Below, piece by piece: positions 23,201 through 35,016 of a stretch of 64,000 nucleotides of DNA; position 1 is the first letter of the stretch, and each line of letters begins with the position of its first letter. The notes beneath the pieces were generated by a model, which ran no database searches, was not told where the DNA came from, and worked only from the letters and a program-made list of their open reading frames with translations. Made by a program: the position numbers and the translations under genes. Origin of the DNA: Straminergon stramineum (lineage: Eukaryota > Streptophyta > Bryopsida > Hypnales > Calliergonaceae); NCBI GenBank assembly GCA_963920665.1, contig OY987267.1, forward strand, positions 10,974,001-11,038,000, in the 5' to 3' direction.

Positions 23201-24437
23201 AGAAAATTAGTAGACCATGGCTATAACCCAAAATTCATATTGCAAACAAATATTGAATTTTTCTAATTTTTCTAATTTTTTAATTATAGAAGAAACTAGA
23301 CTAGATAAGCTTCATTTCATTTGTTAGATTCAGATCCAAAAAAGACCATTTGCATGGCTAAAACTTAGATCGAAGGGAAGGAGGTAGAAAGGCCCAAAAT
23401 ATACTATCAATTGTACCATCAAAATCAAGCATCTTCTTTAGTAGTATAATCAACAACGCTATGAGAAGATTTTCAATATTATCCACTACATAAGACTTTG
23501 AAGAATTCTCACTATAAAAAAGACCCAAATGAAAAGCTGCAATTTTTTGTTTTGTAGTCACTTAGAAAGTCATCCATTAGCCAATATTGGATTTGAGTTA
23601 AATCAACAACCCCATCTTATTATCAAGGAAAAGAGTTAGAAGATCTTTAGCTCCAGGCCTCCAAATGATCCCATAGATGGACACGGCCTTCTTGCCTTCT
23701 ATAAAATTTAAGGAGAAAACATCCCAAACCATATGTGTGCCCATTCCTTATAAATAGACTTCTATTGAAATTGTCCCCCCAAAATGCAATAAAATTGTTC
23801 CTATATTCAATTGATTTTGGTTGATTGTTGATTTTTTATACTTCGGTATTACAACCAAGCTATGTGACAATTTTAGTAGCCTAGGAAGTTCCTCTTTGAA
23901 AATTCATAGTAATTACATGTCTTATCCAAATTTTCTAATTCTTTTTTTGGAAAATTCATAATTGTCAATTACTAATACTACAAATTATTTTTCTTTTAAT
24001 TTTATTTTTCTAGAACAAGGTGCCTTCAACTAAGTTGAATTGCTTATTTTGACAGATTTGGATGTTTTTCACCCTAATGTATATGAGACCATGAGCAAAC
24101 ACATGAGGTTGTATTTAGTTTGAATGCTAGCCTTATCCTAAGTTGTAAGCTTATGTGCCACTATCTTTCCCTAAATAAATACTCATTACAAACTAGATGA
24201 CACATTGGTTTAGTTTCAACTAGTCCCTTAGAGCATCCTCAATTAGGTTTGTAAAGAGGCACAACAACAATCAATTTTGTGTAGGTCTCAAAATAGCAAC
24301 ACGAACTCGCCCCAATGCTAATTGCACTTTTTGTGTTACCTTCCAAGGCGTGGAAAATCTTGGCTCCTACAGTGCAAGAATTGGACTTTTGTTATACCCT
24401 CCAAGTGCCGCGGCACTCCTTGGTCTCTTTAGTCAAT
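20261..24437. other. AT-rich intergenic DNA, no gene supported
   Basis: Over 4 kb of AT-rich sequence. A pure (AAAAG)n microsatellite lies at about 21,983-22,006. Open frames such as 21,646-21,945 are short, isolated and without a recognisable domain. Confidence 0.55.
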
Positions 24438-24629
24438 AGGTATTATGGCGACAATGGAGTCTCAAAGGGCGCAAAAGGGATAGAACTTTGTCAATGAAAC
24501 CACTACATCTCCCGCCACCATGGGAGTTGATCAAGGTATTATGGCAACAATGGAGGGAACAAAGGGAAAGAATTTTGCTAATGAAACCACCCATTTCACC
24601 TTCCACCACCCTGTTAGCAACTCCTGCCA
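24438..24629 (+). repeat. Imperfect tandem duplication, 96-bp period
   Basis: AGGTATTATGGCRACAATGG starts at 24,438 and again at 24,534, and both copies continue through AAAGGG, GAAYTTTG and AATGAAACCAC. Two diverged copies, no recognised coding role. Confidence 0.65.
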
Positions 24630-26560
24630 ACGTTGTTGCCAAAGTTGTTTAGGGTTTCAAGTACCGTTGTGAAGTTGAGACGTGTGCCATGGGAAAAGAT
24701 ACAGTTTAAAAACCGGAGATGTGAACGCAAACGACATATACCATTGCAGTGCCTAGTTACCGGCGTAGCAGTGAGGACTGAGGACGCTCTTAGATATGCT
24801 ACACTATGTTACACGCCACATTTGTTATGAATCTAGTGAGTCAAAATCAAATTAGGAAGTCAGCTTCACGAATTATGACAGGTTGTTAAATGTTGTGTAA
24901 GTTCTGAGATTGAATCAGACTACGGATCGAAAACGAACGAATGTTCAATTTCTGACCGGGCTGAATTTGAGGCAGCACTCGATCCAGGCCAAAGCTAGTC
25001 GACCAAGTTGTAGTTGTCAAGAATGCGGCACATTGCAGCGCGAGAGCCTGAATCCATTCATTCCAGCACTCAGTCTCTAAATCACACTCGAAATTTACCC
25101 TACGAGCGACGGAGGCGGTGCTAGTCCCGTAGCACTATTTGTGTGTGCACTCTAGCTGAGAATCGATCAGTTGCACAGACAGACAGACAAACAAAAAGAC
25201 TAGGCGAATGAATGTCGCATGCAGGGGAAGCCCATGCCAATGATCGATCGAGAGCAGCCAGGCTCGGTCTGCACATGGGCAACAGACAATCGTGGAGAAG
25301 ATTCCTGCTGAGCTTATTAGAATCGTACATGAAGCTGTCGATCCGCCCGCCCCCCACCAACAAGCTCTTGTCACTCACAATGGCTTGGTGACACATCGCA
25401 CATATGACAAGATTGACCAGGTACTGTACGTGGCGCACAATTCTTATGGATTCGATCACAGCATCACAGAGACTGATCGAGGGTCATTCCATAGCCACTC
25501 CATGAGGAAATCATTTGATGAAAGGCTGGCCGGATGTCGTGAGAGGTAATGGCCGGTTTATAACTTTCCGGGCTCGCAAAGGTGACTGGACATAATGTCA
25601 ATAATTTGTACTCTTGCATTGAAGCAAGAATGTTGAAGAGTGTACGTACTTCGGGGGATTCGTTACAGGATTCACATTGAACAGAATGTTAGGAGTTATA
25701 GTTCTCTAAGTCTCATGATTGACCACCCTCCGTGATAAATAATCGGAAGTGAAAATTCAATTTGACAATGAATAATGCCTAATCTGTCACCGAAGCACAA
25801 TAAACTGGGTGTTCAAGATTCATTACTAGGACTTATTTCCGTAACATAAATATATTTGATCATCTTTCAAAACGGCGAGGGTCACCCGGGGCTCATGAAG
25901 TAAGATAAGGCAACCAAACTTAAAATCACCCAAAGAAGTACGATTTGAGCATAGTTCCAATCGCATGACTAAGTTGCCTCAGTTTAGGTTACTTAGGTCT
26001 TGCTTAGAGTCCAAAGGGGATTATAGATTTTCTCTTAACTTGCAATTTATGCACATCGAATCATGGATAAACTATGAATTTCCGAAGTGCTGAAATTTGA
26101 TGTACCCCAAATTGACTATGTTCCCTCCTCAGTCTCGTAAACGCGGTTTCCACGAGGAGAATCTCGACAGACAGTGAGCATCATTCGACGCACGCATTGA
26201 TCATTCTAGGGGTTGTTGAGCCTTGAAAGGTGATATTCAGCAACATCCCGATCATCTGTCTCACCAACACCCACCAACTGTGTACGGATTGTAGAGGATT
26301 CATCACCAACTGATTTCTGATTTCTGATTCCCAAGACGACTGGTTCAAATATGACCTCCAGAAATGAATTCCCCGTGGGCCTGCTGCAGGAACAACGAAG
26401 TTCCCTCCGCCCACGTTTCTTTGGTTTCCTTTTCTTGGACAGTCTGGGAGCGATGATCTCACCGAGACATGGATGAAACGTGCAAACCAGGGATGATAAC
26501 TTGTCTGTTCATCCAAATCATGGGCATACATACAACGGTTATACTCTCGGAAGAATTTCT
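24630..26560. other. GC-richer intergenic stretch, no gene recognised
   Basis: The base composition is more balanced than in its neighbours, which can mark a former gene or a non-repeat island. The longest frames (25,121-25,459 and 26,181-26,531, both minus) show no domain or exon structure that I can support. The plus-strand frame at 25,292 starts at GTG. Confidence 0.4.
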
Positions 26561-28809
26561 AGCAATTTCGTCCATTGGGAAATTAAGGGGGAATTTTGTT
26601 TTATTTTATTTTATCGATTGTGAATCTTGAATTTTGGGCATGATTTTTCACTCCCCAAAAGATAATTGGCCTTGAGGTTTTTCTACTAAGGATCAGCTTC
26701 CATGTGGAGTCGGGGCTAGTGAAGCCCATCAATCAATACCATACCTTTGGGCCAAGGTCAGCACATCAATGCCAAACAATTAATTAAATTTCCCAAAGAA
26801 GGATCTGCACTTCATAATTTAATTTTCAAAAAAATGGACATGACATTAATAAGAATTCAACATATGTAGCACTGAGCTTTAGAAAGTCACTTAATTTGAT
26901 GATACTAGAAATGAGAAGACAAGCTCTTTATACAACTAGAGTGTTAGGAGGTAAAAAAAATACAAGGGATATGTAAATTAGGCCATTAGTAGTAAAGAGT
27001 TCATTAGTTACCTTACCATATTCATAGCACTTATTCTTATGAAGAACAATAGTCTTTAAACTAGAGTTTTATTAATGTATTATATACCAATTATGTTTTC
27101 TCTAAAATGTACCAAATTCTCTCAATTAATAGAAATTGGTGTCCATTTTTTGTTAGCCCCTAAATGCCCAACCCTCTCTAAGTGTGCTTTGACTATGAAA
27201 AAAGAGCATGGGCCTATAGTTATTTCCAATGAAGCAAATTTTTTTTTCAAAATCTTACCATATAGATGTTTGAAGAGCTTGCTTATCAGTATGCAATATG
27301 ATTTTGAGTGCAAAATTGCATAGAAGTTGTAAGATTATAACAAAAAAATGCTTATTCTTTGTTTTTAGAATGCTGCCTCCACCCACAATGTTTCAGAAAT
27401 TTGCATATAAGAGTTTTGGGGGATGAGAGGTGACACGACCAACTATAAATTGTGTTAGCACACTAAAATGTGCTTCCAAAAATCTCAAGTTCAAATGAAG
27501 AGGTATCAAACTCATTACACAATCCACCTTGCAATTGTTGAAATGTAATTTATTTTATAAGTAGAAACCCCAAATAACTCCAAATTAGCACTTGGATGTT
27601 AAAATTTTCAATGATGAAAATCATGGAATACTTTACTCTTTCCATTGGGACCATTTTCAAAGTAAATGGATAAGTACAATTTTTAAAATCTCAAGTCAAG
27701 TGAAGTTGACAAACTTCATTTACTCAAAGTTCAGAAATGAAGTATAATTAGCAAGCTTTATTCTTCACTTATGGTACATATATGCCTTGGAAGACGTGTC
27801 AAAAATCAAATATTTACTTTTCTTAATGAAAAAATAAATTAATAGTTAACCTTCAAAATTGTTTGTAACTTTTTTAAACAGTCAAAGGAATTTAATTGCC
27901 CATACCAAGACAAGCCTAAAATTTCACATCAATCATATACAATTGGTTGAGCACTTAAGGTTTTATGGAGATAGTTTTGAAGAGTGTTTGTTTTGTTGAA
28001 ATAACTTCTCATACATCCAATATTATAATATTTGACATTGTAAAAAATCAACCTTTTTCTATAATTGAAAATTGTGATTATGTTGAAGATATTATATTTC
28101 TATAAGAATATAAACTAAAGAAAAATTTGGGCACTAATGCATTGAAAACAATGGTGTATAGTTTCTAAAGCAAAAGGTTTGTAATTTTTTCTACCTTCAA
28201 TCCCAAATTTTGGGTTACCAAAAAAGTCATTGTAGAACATAACAATAATCTCATTAATTGGTCAATTTCATAACTTTAAGCAAGAAAATTGATGAAATGA
28301 TTTAGGGATTATGGGGAATGTGGGTGGAAATCCTACTTTAGAGGCACACATTATTGTGTTGAAATACAATTTGCTTAAGAATTTGCATAACAATAGAAAA
28401 ACTAAAAGAAGAAAATTATTGACAAAATAGCCCATAGAATACCACCAATTTAGTGAAATTGATGTTGCATGCAATGCACTAGGGAAGGGTGTTACTTAAC
28501 ATTTCTTTTTGAACAATACCAAAAGATTACTGTGTGACACTCCATCCATTATAAAGAAATATGAATAGTCCACTAAACTAAGAAAGATTTGATGTCACTT
28601 ATAGTTTTAAGGATTTAGGTAGATCACTCCAAGTATGCCACACATCTATATCATTGAAAGCAACTATGCAACCATAATGCTAGATACTAAGTTTAATCCC
28701 TAAAGGCCAAAGGATGTTTTGGAAGAAAAAAGGTCCAAAATTGTCAATTTTTGATGCATTCTCCAAAATAAAAAATTATATTGTTAATGAAAAATCCAAA
28801 TTCAATTTT
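26561..28809. other. AT-rich intergenic DNA
   Basis: No gene, terminal repeat or duplication recognised. Contains short TTTTA repeats near 26,600. Confidence 0.55.
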
Positions 28810-29640
28810 TTTTATTAAACAAGAAAAGCAATGTGTCGAAAAAATTTCAGCCCATTTTGCAAATGTGGATTGAAGATTATAATGTTTGAAGTAAGATTTT
28901 TTTTTCATTCCTACAAAAGAGGGGCAATAGACTTTGAGCTCTCTTGGATTAAAGTTTTTTCTCTTCAAAAAATTCAAATTTTTACCATTTATAAGTGTAT
29001 GATCTTAAGTTCATTCATGAAAATTTCAGAAGAAAATTTGGAGTCTAATTTACTCTAAATCATCCTATAATGCAAGAAGGTTAGTTGAAATCAATTGGTA
29101 AAATGCACTAGTCATTTTTTGACGATTTCTTGTACAACAAGGAAATTTTTAATTTTTAATCCAAATAGTGAAAAGTTGGAGACAAACATTTGGAATATGT
29201 AGGAAATTTTTTCAGAACTTTGACTTCATACATTGCAAGGTAATAGGGCTCGAAGTTAGAATAAACTTTTTTTTCTTGAAACCACCCCGACATAGCTAAC
29301 AAAGCTTGATTGTTCTTTGAATGTTATTTGAGAACTAAATTTCATTTTTCTAACAATTGCATGCCACATTTGATCAATTACATACATGTGAAATTTCAAT
29401 AGTTGACGAGCATTTTTGGCAAAAATGCCCTAAAGATACTCAAATTATTTGGATTGCCCCCAAAGCTCAATGTAGTATAACTTTTGATTTGGGCACCCAA
29501 TCAAAGAAAAAATTATATTCCCACTACGAAAGTATAAGTTCACACTTTGTGTTAGAATCCCATGAATGTCCTACTAAAATTGATTTCATAGGAACCTATC
29601 TAAATTTCAATTGTTTGTTCAAAAGACAATTGGCCTTTTA
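28810..29640 (+). repeat. Dispersed repeat, copy A (pair with 36,480-37,250)
   Basis: Similar in order and orientation to about 36,480-37,250. Shared blocks include GAAAAAATTTCA, ATTGAAGATTAT or ATTGAAAGATTAT, ATGTTTGAAGT or TTGTTTGAAGT, CTAATTTACTCTAAATCA or CTAGCTTACTCTAAATCA, CACTAGTCATTTTTT, TCCAAATAGTGAAA and GCTAACAAAG. Indels are frequent. No ends with inverted repeats were found and no protein domain is evident, so it is an old repeat of unknown class. Confidence 0.6.
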
Positions 29641-30054
29641 GTGCTAAGGTAATTGCACCTAATTTGTGACCTTTTTCTAAAATTAGCCACTTAAAGATTC
29701 TTACTTGTAATATACTTCTACTATTTGTGAGAGTTCAAGTCCTGTTTCAAACATATAAATTTTTAGCACTTTAAAAATTCATAGTTTATTTACTCGGTGT
29801 CCAATAATGCATATAAAGAAAGTGAAGAATACTATTTTGACTTCCAATATGATGCAACCAGAAATTATTAATTTAACCATGGAAATAATGCTCAATTGCT
29901 TATACAAACACATGTAGGTGTAGATTCCTTAATCTACAATCTAAATGTCTAATTGAATACACCCTCTCTTCACCTTGACCCAAATGAAAGTACATTTCTT
30001 AGTGAAAAAAACACACAATTGATGAAAATTCCCTTTTACTAGATCATGAGTCAA

Positions 30055-30704
30055 GGGCCACTTTACACTATGGTGGAGAAGTCTAGAGGTTGGTTAAGAA
30101 GTTTTGTTCAAGATATGTTTTTTTGAAGCAACCAATAGGATGTTGGAGGCAATGAAAAGGCAAGAAAATGATGCTAGAAGAAGTCTTGTCTAGTTTGAGT
30201 GAAAACACCAAACTGAGAAGACTTTTGGACAATTTTACAATTTAAAGTCCATTAGACAACTTTACAAATTGAAGAAAAAAGAAGAAGAGGCAAATAGCTA
30301 CCTAATGCTATTTGAAATTATAGTGGAAGCCTTCTATTGCACAACTTTAGATGCCATTGTGTAAAGACAATAAAGGAAGTTAGAGTTTGCCGGAGGCTGC
30401 GATGCCATGATGCAAAGACAACAAATGAAGTTGGAGTTGTTTGGAGGCCAAGTTTCATGTCTAAGGGACTGAAGACGGCCAAGAAACTTGACCCTCCCGA
30501 GAACTCCCCTTACAAAAAGTCTTGCCACATAGGCATCCATGTCATTTTTCACCGGTGCTTGAAGTCCTCTACACAATAAATCTTGGCTGTAACATAAACC
30601 CAATCTAGTAAAGAACTAAATTTCCATCAATCATATAGCTCCATTAGTCCATTTCCCTACAATTCTTGACTGGTGCACTTCTCCACCATAGTGCAAAGCA
30701 GCCC
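30055..30704. mobile_element. Inverted-repeat element, GGGCC family, 650 bp
   Basis: The left end GGGCCACTTTACACTATGG continues GTGGAGAAGT. The right end, read on the other strand, starts GGGCTGCTTTGCACTATGG and continues TGGAGAAGT, so about 28 terminal bases are inverted repeats with few mismatches. The interior has no transposase. The ends resemble those at 45,549-46,383. Flanking bases do not give a clear duplication, so the superfamily is undecided. Confidence 0.68.
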
Positions 30705-31984
30705 TAGAGTTAAGAGTTAGGTTTTCTGTACATGGTCATTTTCAAACAAAAGTTATGAGTTATGACTGAAAGTGTATTTGTTCCCAGTCTGAACTCATAG
30801 CCGTGTGATTCAAAACCCAACTGTTTCTGTAGCATTGCCTGATGAGTGAGACTTGAGAAGCTGAACGGGCTCCAAGACTCCAACTTTTGAACTGGACTAA
30901 CTTCAATTCGCCATTAATGGAAGAAATCCGACAGATTTTTCAACAATAAAATGACCCTTTTTTAAAACACAAACGAAGGAGAGAATTCCCACTCCCATTC
31001 CCATTCCATTCCAAGCAATGATTCCCAACAGCCCCCAGAATTGGATTGCAGGTCCTGAGAATTCGAATCGCTTCAATTCACCTCGTCACGCATGTCGTCA
31101 TTTGATGGTGAACTGAGAAATGATTCGATCTTCGTAACCGGTCGATCGAAATAGCAATTCCATTCCATTCAGTAGCAAAGGCTTTCATAAATGCGCTCCC
31201 ATTTTAATTTTAATAAGACAAAAAAAGGAAATGCAGCACTCTAATGATGGGCACGGAGACCAACCCCTCCGCCACGCTTGAACTCATGATTTGTATCATT
31301 GACAGGGCCACTTATGCATCCACACCATCACACACTACGCTAGGGGCGGCGTTCCCTGGCAATCCCTGCTTGTTTTCCAAACTGGCGCTCGATGTCACAG
31401 GTGCAGAGTTGCAGGAGAATCTCCAGTACAGCCACCATATTCAAGGCCTTGGTGGTACTGTACAGCAGATAATCATGGCTTCATGCCGTCGGGCGGAAGT
31501 TACAGTAAGAAGCTCCGTCTGTCTGTCCTACCCAGTTCCCACTCTAAAATAGCAAAAGGAGTTATTCCCACTCTAAAATGGCTGAAGGAGTTATGCAAAT
31601 TGATATTGTATGATTAAGCTTCACAAGTACATTCCCCAATGAACCCGCCTTCACTGTGAGTTACAACTCAGGAATGACACGTTGGTAACGAACGGCTAGC
31701 TCCACGGGGAACCGGCCAAATCAGAAGCAATGAGGACGAGGTTTCCAGGATCAGATCAACACCTGTCCAATTCATTGCGCCCTGTCCCATTCAGAATTCT
31801 CTGGAGAGGGGAGCCTCTCCTTGGGCTGGAGAATTGGTGAAGGGGTTTAACTTTTGCCCTGGACGTGGAACTTCGAAGATCGTCACTTCCAACAATGTGT
31901 GTTGGTTGGTTGGCAGTGTAAATTCCCAAGGTGGCTGCAGAGGTTGAATCTTCAAATTTGGTTAGGCGTTGTTGAAGCTTTTGT
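30705..31984. other. GC-richer region upstream of the second kinase, no clear gene
   Basis: Contains a 29-bp tandem duplication starting at CCCACTCTAAAAT (31,538 and 31,567) and an ATG-initiated open frame at 31,244-31,552 (102 codons) whose product I do not recognise. Composition is close to that of the two genes rather than the repeats, so distal promoter or unannotated exons are possible. Confidence 0.35.
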
Positions 31985-33606
31985 AACTTTGGTTTGCAGA
32001 CATATCTCGAACGTCATCCCTCTGGGATCCCGAGGCCTGCCATCAACGTTCTCGAATTGTGGTGGACACCGTCGTGGATGTGCTCGATCTTCAGAGTGTT
32101 GGACTTCAGGTAACCGCCAGTGTAGCCCTATGAATTGGAGCTTACCTATTGCATGTTTTTGTAGCTGTGCGCAATATGGAACTATCTAGACCTACTTTAG
32201 TTGTCATCCTGGATTGAGATGCCCTTGGCTTAGATTGAGTTTCTTCTCAATTGCTGGGAGCGCATGCAATGCATGGCAAGGTTTGTGAATCTCGATGAGG
32301 AAGCAGATTTCGGTACTAGTATCGATGTGGTGGCGAGCACGAATTGGTGACATGCGCATAGAGTCTTCTGACTGTCCTGAAAGATTTCAGTGTCGAAATT
32401 CTAGCCTTCCGATCTCGGCAATAATGCAGTGGAAATTGAGATTGAAGGTATGTCCGGAATTTGTCCCCTGGGTCCACACCAAACTGGAGTCCTTGTCAGA
32501 ATATTTTGCTGGTGGTCAGTGGAAAGTAGTCTTTCGACGTGGCCTGCTCCCTTCTTGTCACTCATTCTCTGGGTCAGCCGGCACCGTCTTCTCAACCAGC
32601 CAGAGCTGGAGGATACTGCACCAGGACCTGAATTCGATTTCCCTGTAATTTGACAACGTGATGCAGGAGAAGAAGTTGTCTGCGGCCTGTCTCTCTGAAC
32701 TCAGTGTCGTCGCAAATGAAACCTAAGTAAATATATTATAAATTTAATGTCGTGCTGAATCTGGCATTGACGCGAGTGATTCTCGTCGCTTGTACCAGCA
32801 TGGTATGTGGGTGATTGTAATTCTCTTGCTGTATGAGTTGATGCTTTCAGATGAAATTCAAGTCGCGTGTGACAGTTGAGTTATCCATTTAATCGCTCAT
32901 TTCTCTATCTGTCCTCATGTTCTCATTCCTCTTTGTAGATGATTAAACCGTAGAATCTTTGCTGTATTTGCGAAGCGAAGCTCTCACTTCTATGCTTTCC
33001 ACATCCGTAGAATTAATCTAACTTGAAACTTGTGAAGTGTAGATTTGAACACCTTTGAAGTTGTATCCGTTTTCCTAGATTGAGATATCATGACCTATAT
33101 CGATCGAGAGAGATGCGGTTATGTTCACGTTTGGATAGAGAGCAGCGAGGTCCAGAGATTGTTTGCGTTGGAAGCGGTGGATTACTCGATGAATTTAATA
33201 TTACTGACAAGATAGAATTTCGATTCCTTGAACAGAACGGTGATCAGTTCTGCGAGATTGTTAGCAGTGCCGCTATTCGTAGTAGATAGTTACCTCGAGA
33301 TTTCTGTAGAATCGACGAGTGTGGTAATCGCGCCAAGGGTTCTTCTAAGCTTTGTTTCTCGACACCAATCTGAATCCGCAGGTTCCTGGTTGTGTTGCGC
33401 AGTCAGGGCAGAAAAACGTCAATTCGGGAAACTTTATCGAAGGACACTTGCATGCGATCTTCAAAATCGTTATAATGTCTGATTCCAGAGAGGTGTTTTC
33501 GACGTCATGTGAGCCAGGATTCTAGACATCGCATTGTTGCGGAGTAGTGGCATCTGCCAATTGCCATTCTTCGCTTTCTGTCTGTTTCTGTGACGCTGCC
33601 GCTTCA
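31985..33606 (+). other. Exon-like segments and 5' region of the pseudokinase gene
   Basis: Three stretches look spliced. Around 31,999-32,109 an open segment follows a TTTGCAG acceptor and ends at CTTCAG before GTAACC. Near 32,233-32,338 a segment encodes NLDEEADFGTSIDVVAST. Near 32,403-32,449 a segment between CTAG and GTATGT encodes NNAVEIEIE. I do not recognise a protein from these and cannot join them with confidence. They may be a small unknown gene or spliced leader exons of the kinase at 33,607. Confidence 0.25.
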
Positions 33607-35016
33607 ATGGGTCTATCGTGCAAAGGGAAGTCCTCGGTGGCCATTTGCGACTCCACCGAACAAAAATCTGGAAAGCAACAATGCAACAATCTGCAGCTCT
33701 TCAAGTACAAGGACTTGGAAGCCGCCACCAACAACTTCTCCCCTGAGAATCTTATCGTGAAAGCCAGCCATGGTTTGATTTTTAGGGGCACTCTCAAGGA
33801 CGGCCGCGTTGTTGCCGTGAAGCGTCCCACCCCGGGTGCCCGTCTATGGCACGACGAAGACGCTTTCGAGAACGAAACCCAAATCCTGTCCAAGCTTTTC
33901 AGCCGCCGTCTTGTCAACCTCCTGGGCCACAGTCAAGATGGAAAAGTGAAGCTTCTCGTCGTCGAGCACATGCCGAACGGTTCTCTCCACGACCGTCTCC
34001 ACGGAACAATTGACCGTGCAGCTTGCCTCTCCTGGCCCATGCGCGTCCAACTCGCGCTTCAAGTTGCGAAAGCCATTCGCGCTTTGCATGCTTCCTCACC
34101 GCCAATCATCCACCGCAACATTCGGTCAATGAACGTGTTTATCGATCGCGACTGGAATGCGCGGCTGGGTGACTTCGGACTCGCACGATGTGCACAGGAA
34201 AGTTCTCCTCCCCGACGCTCAAGCAACCTCACGTCTATCCCGGAAGAGGAAATGGAAGGCGCGGCAAGATTCTCAGTCGGGATTGAGGAGGACAATTGCA
34301 ATCCTTCCCACATTACGATGAAGACGGATGTGTTCAACTTCGGCATGCTGTTGCTGGAGATTATGAGCGGCCGAAGCGCGATTTCGCTAGATGCAGATTT
34401 CACGCCGTTTAGTTTGCTGGATTGGGCGTTACCGCTTATTAAACATGACAACGCCATGGCCATTTGCGACACGAGGTTGAAGCCGCCGGAGCTCACGGCG
34501 ACTGTGAAACAGATGGCGGTGATTGCTGCGAGGTGTGTGCGGGCGACGGGGAGTCGGAGACCCAGTATGGACGACATTGTGCATGGGTTGACGAATGTGA
34601 GTAAGCTGTTGCCGGTGCCTATGTGGAATGGTTTTACGGGTCTCGGGACGAGACTAAAAACCAACAGGAATTATCATCCTGCGCTTTGCAAAGCAAATCG
34701 GATAATTAGTTTGCCTTTTTGGGCGGGTTTCTTCCGATTGAAGAAACGGAGACGCGCGTTTGTGTTTGGGTTGGGGAAACTGTTGGCCCAGAAGCTAAGG
34801 TTTCGGACTGGAAACTATACGCGGCTTCAGGGGAAAGGAAAGCCGAGGTCTGCTGCGAAAGTTTCAGATGAGGTAGTCCAGAAGGAGAAGGTCGGTAGTG
34901 TGTCTGTCAATGTGGGGTTGAGAAAAGGGAGCTTGACGCATTGGAGCTATGGGAAGCATTCGGCGAAAATTCAAATGGGAAACGGACATGAGAGAGCTGC
35001 AGTTCGAGAATTGTAA
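33607..35016 (+). CDS. Receptor-like cytoplasmic pseudokinase, intronless, 469 aa
   Basis: Related to the plant 'serine/threonine-protein kinase-like' proteins of the At3g51990/At5g23170 type. The open frame extends upstream to a GTG at 33,547, but the first ATG is 33,607. It gives MGLSCKGKSS, with Gly2 and Cys5 suited to N-myristoylation and palmitoylation, so plasma-membrane anchoring is likely. The kinase-like domain covers about residues 32-335. Lys72 (AVK), Glu90, Asn176 and DFG (189-191) are present. The catalytic loop reads HRN (169-171) instead of HRD, confirmed in the codons (CAC CGC AAC). The glycine loop is reduced to KASHG, and the normal APE or DPxY motif after the activation segment is missing (CNPSHITMKTDVF instead). 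These losses predict weak or no phosphotransfer and a scaffold or regulatory role. The C-terminal tail (about 350-469) is basic, with a KKRRR cluster. No introns and no frame damage indicate that the gene is kept intact. Confidence 0.88.
   Translation: MGLSCKGKSSVAICDSTEQKSGKQQCNNLQLFKYKDLEAATNNFSPENLIVKASHGLIFRGTLKDGRVVAVKRPTPGARLWHDEDAFENETQILSKLFSRRLVNLLGHSQDGKVKLLVVEHMPNGSLHDRLHGTIDRAACLSWPMRVQLALQVAKAIRALHASSPPIIHRNIRSMNVFIDRDWNARLGDFGLARCAQESSPPRRSSNLTSIPEEEMEGAARFSVGIEEDNCNPSHITMKTDVFNFGMLLLEIMSGRSAISLDADFTPFSLLDWALPLIKHDNAMAICDTRLKPPELTATVKQMAVIAARCVRATGSRRPSMDDIVHGLTNVSKLLPVPMWNGFTGLGTRLKTNRNYHPALCKANRIISLPFWAGFFRLKKRRRAFVFGLGKLLAQKLRFRTGNYTRLQGKGKPRSAAKVSDEVVQKEKVGSVSVNVGLRKGSLTHWSYGKHSAKIQMGNGHERAAVREL

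Noticed and set aside
26181..26531. 116-codon minus-strand open frame
   Set aside because: No recognisable domain, start context or neighbours. Kept only as part of the GC-richer stretch.
31244..31552. 102-codon ATG-initiated open frame
   Set aside because: No domain recognised and no exon partner. It may be real, but I cannot support it beyond an open frame in a GC-richer stretch.
33547..33606. Twenty-codon N-terminal extension of the pseudokinase
   Set aside because: The open frame begins at GTG at 33,547. The first ATG, at 33,607, gives a myristoylation-type start typical of the family, so I used that.
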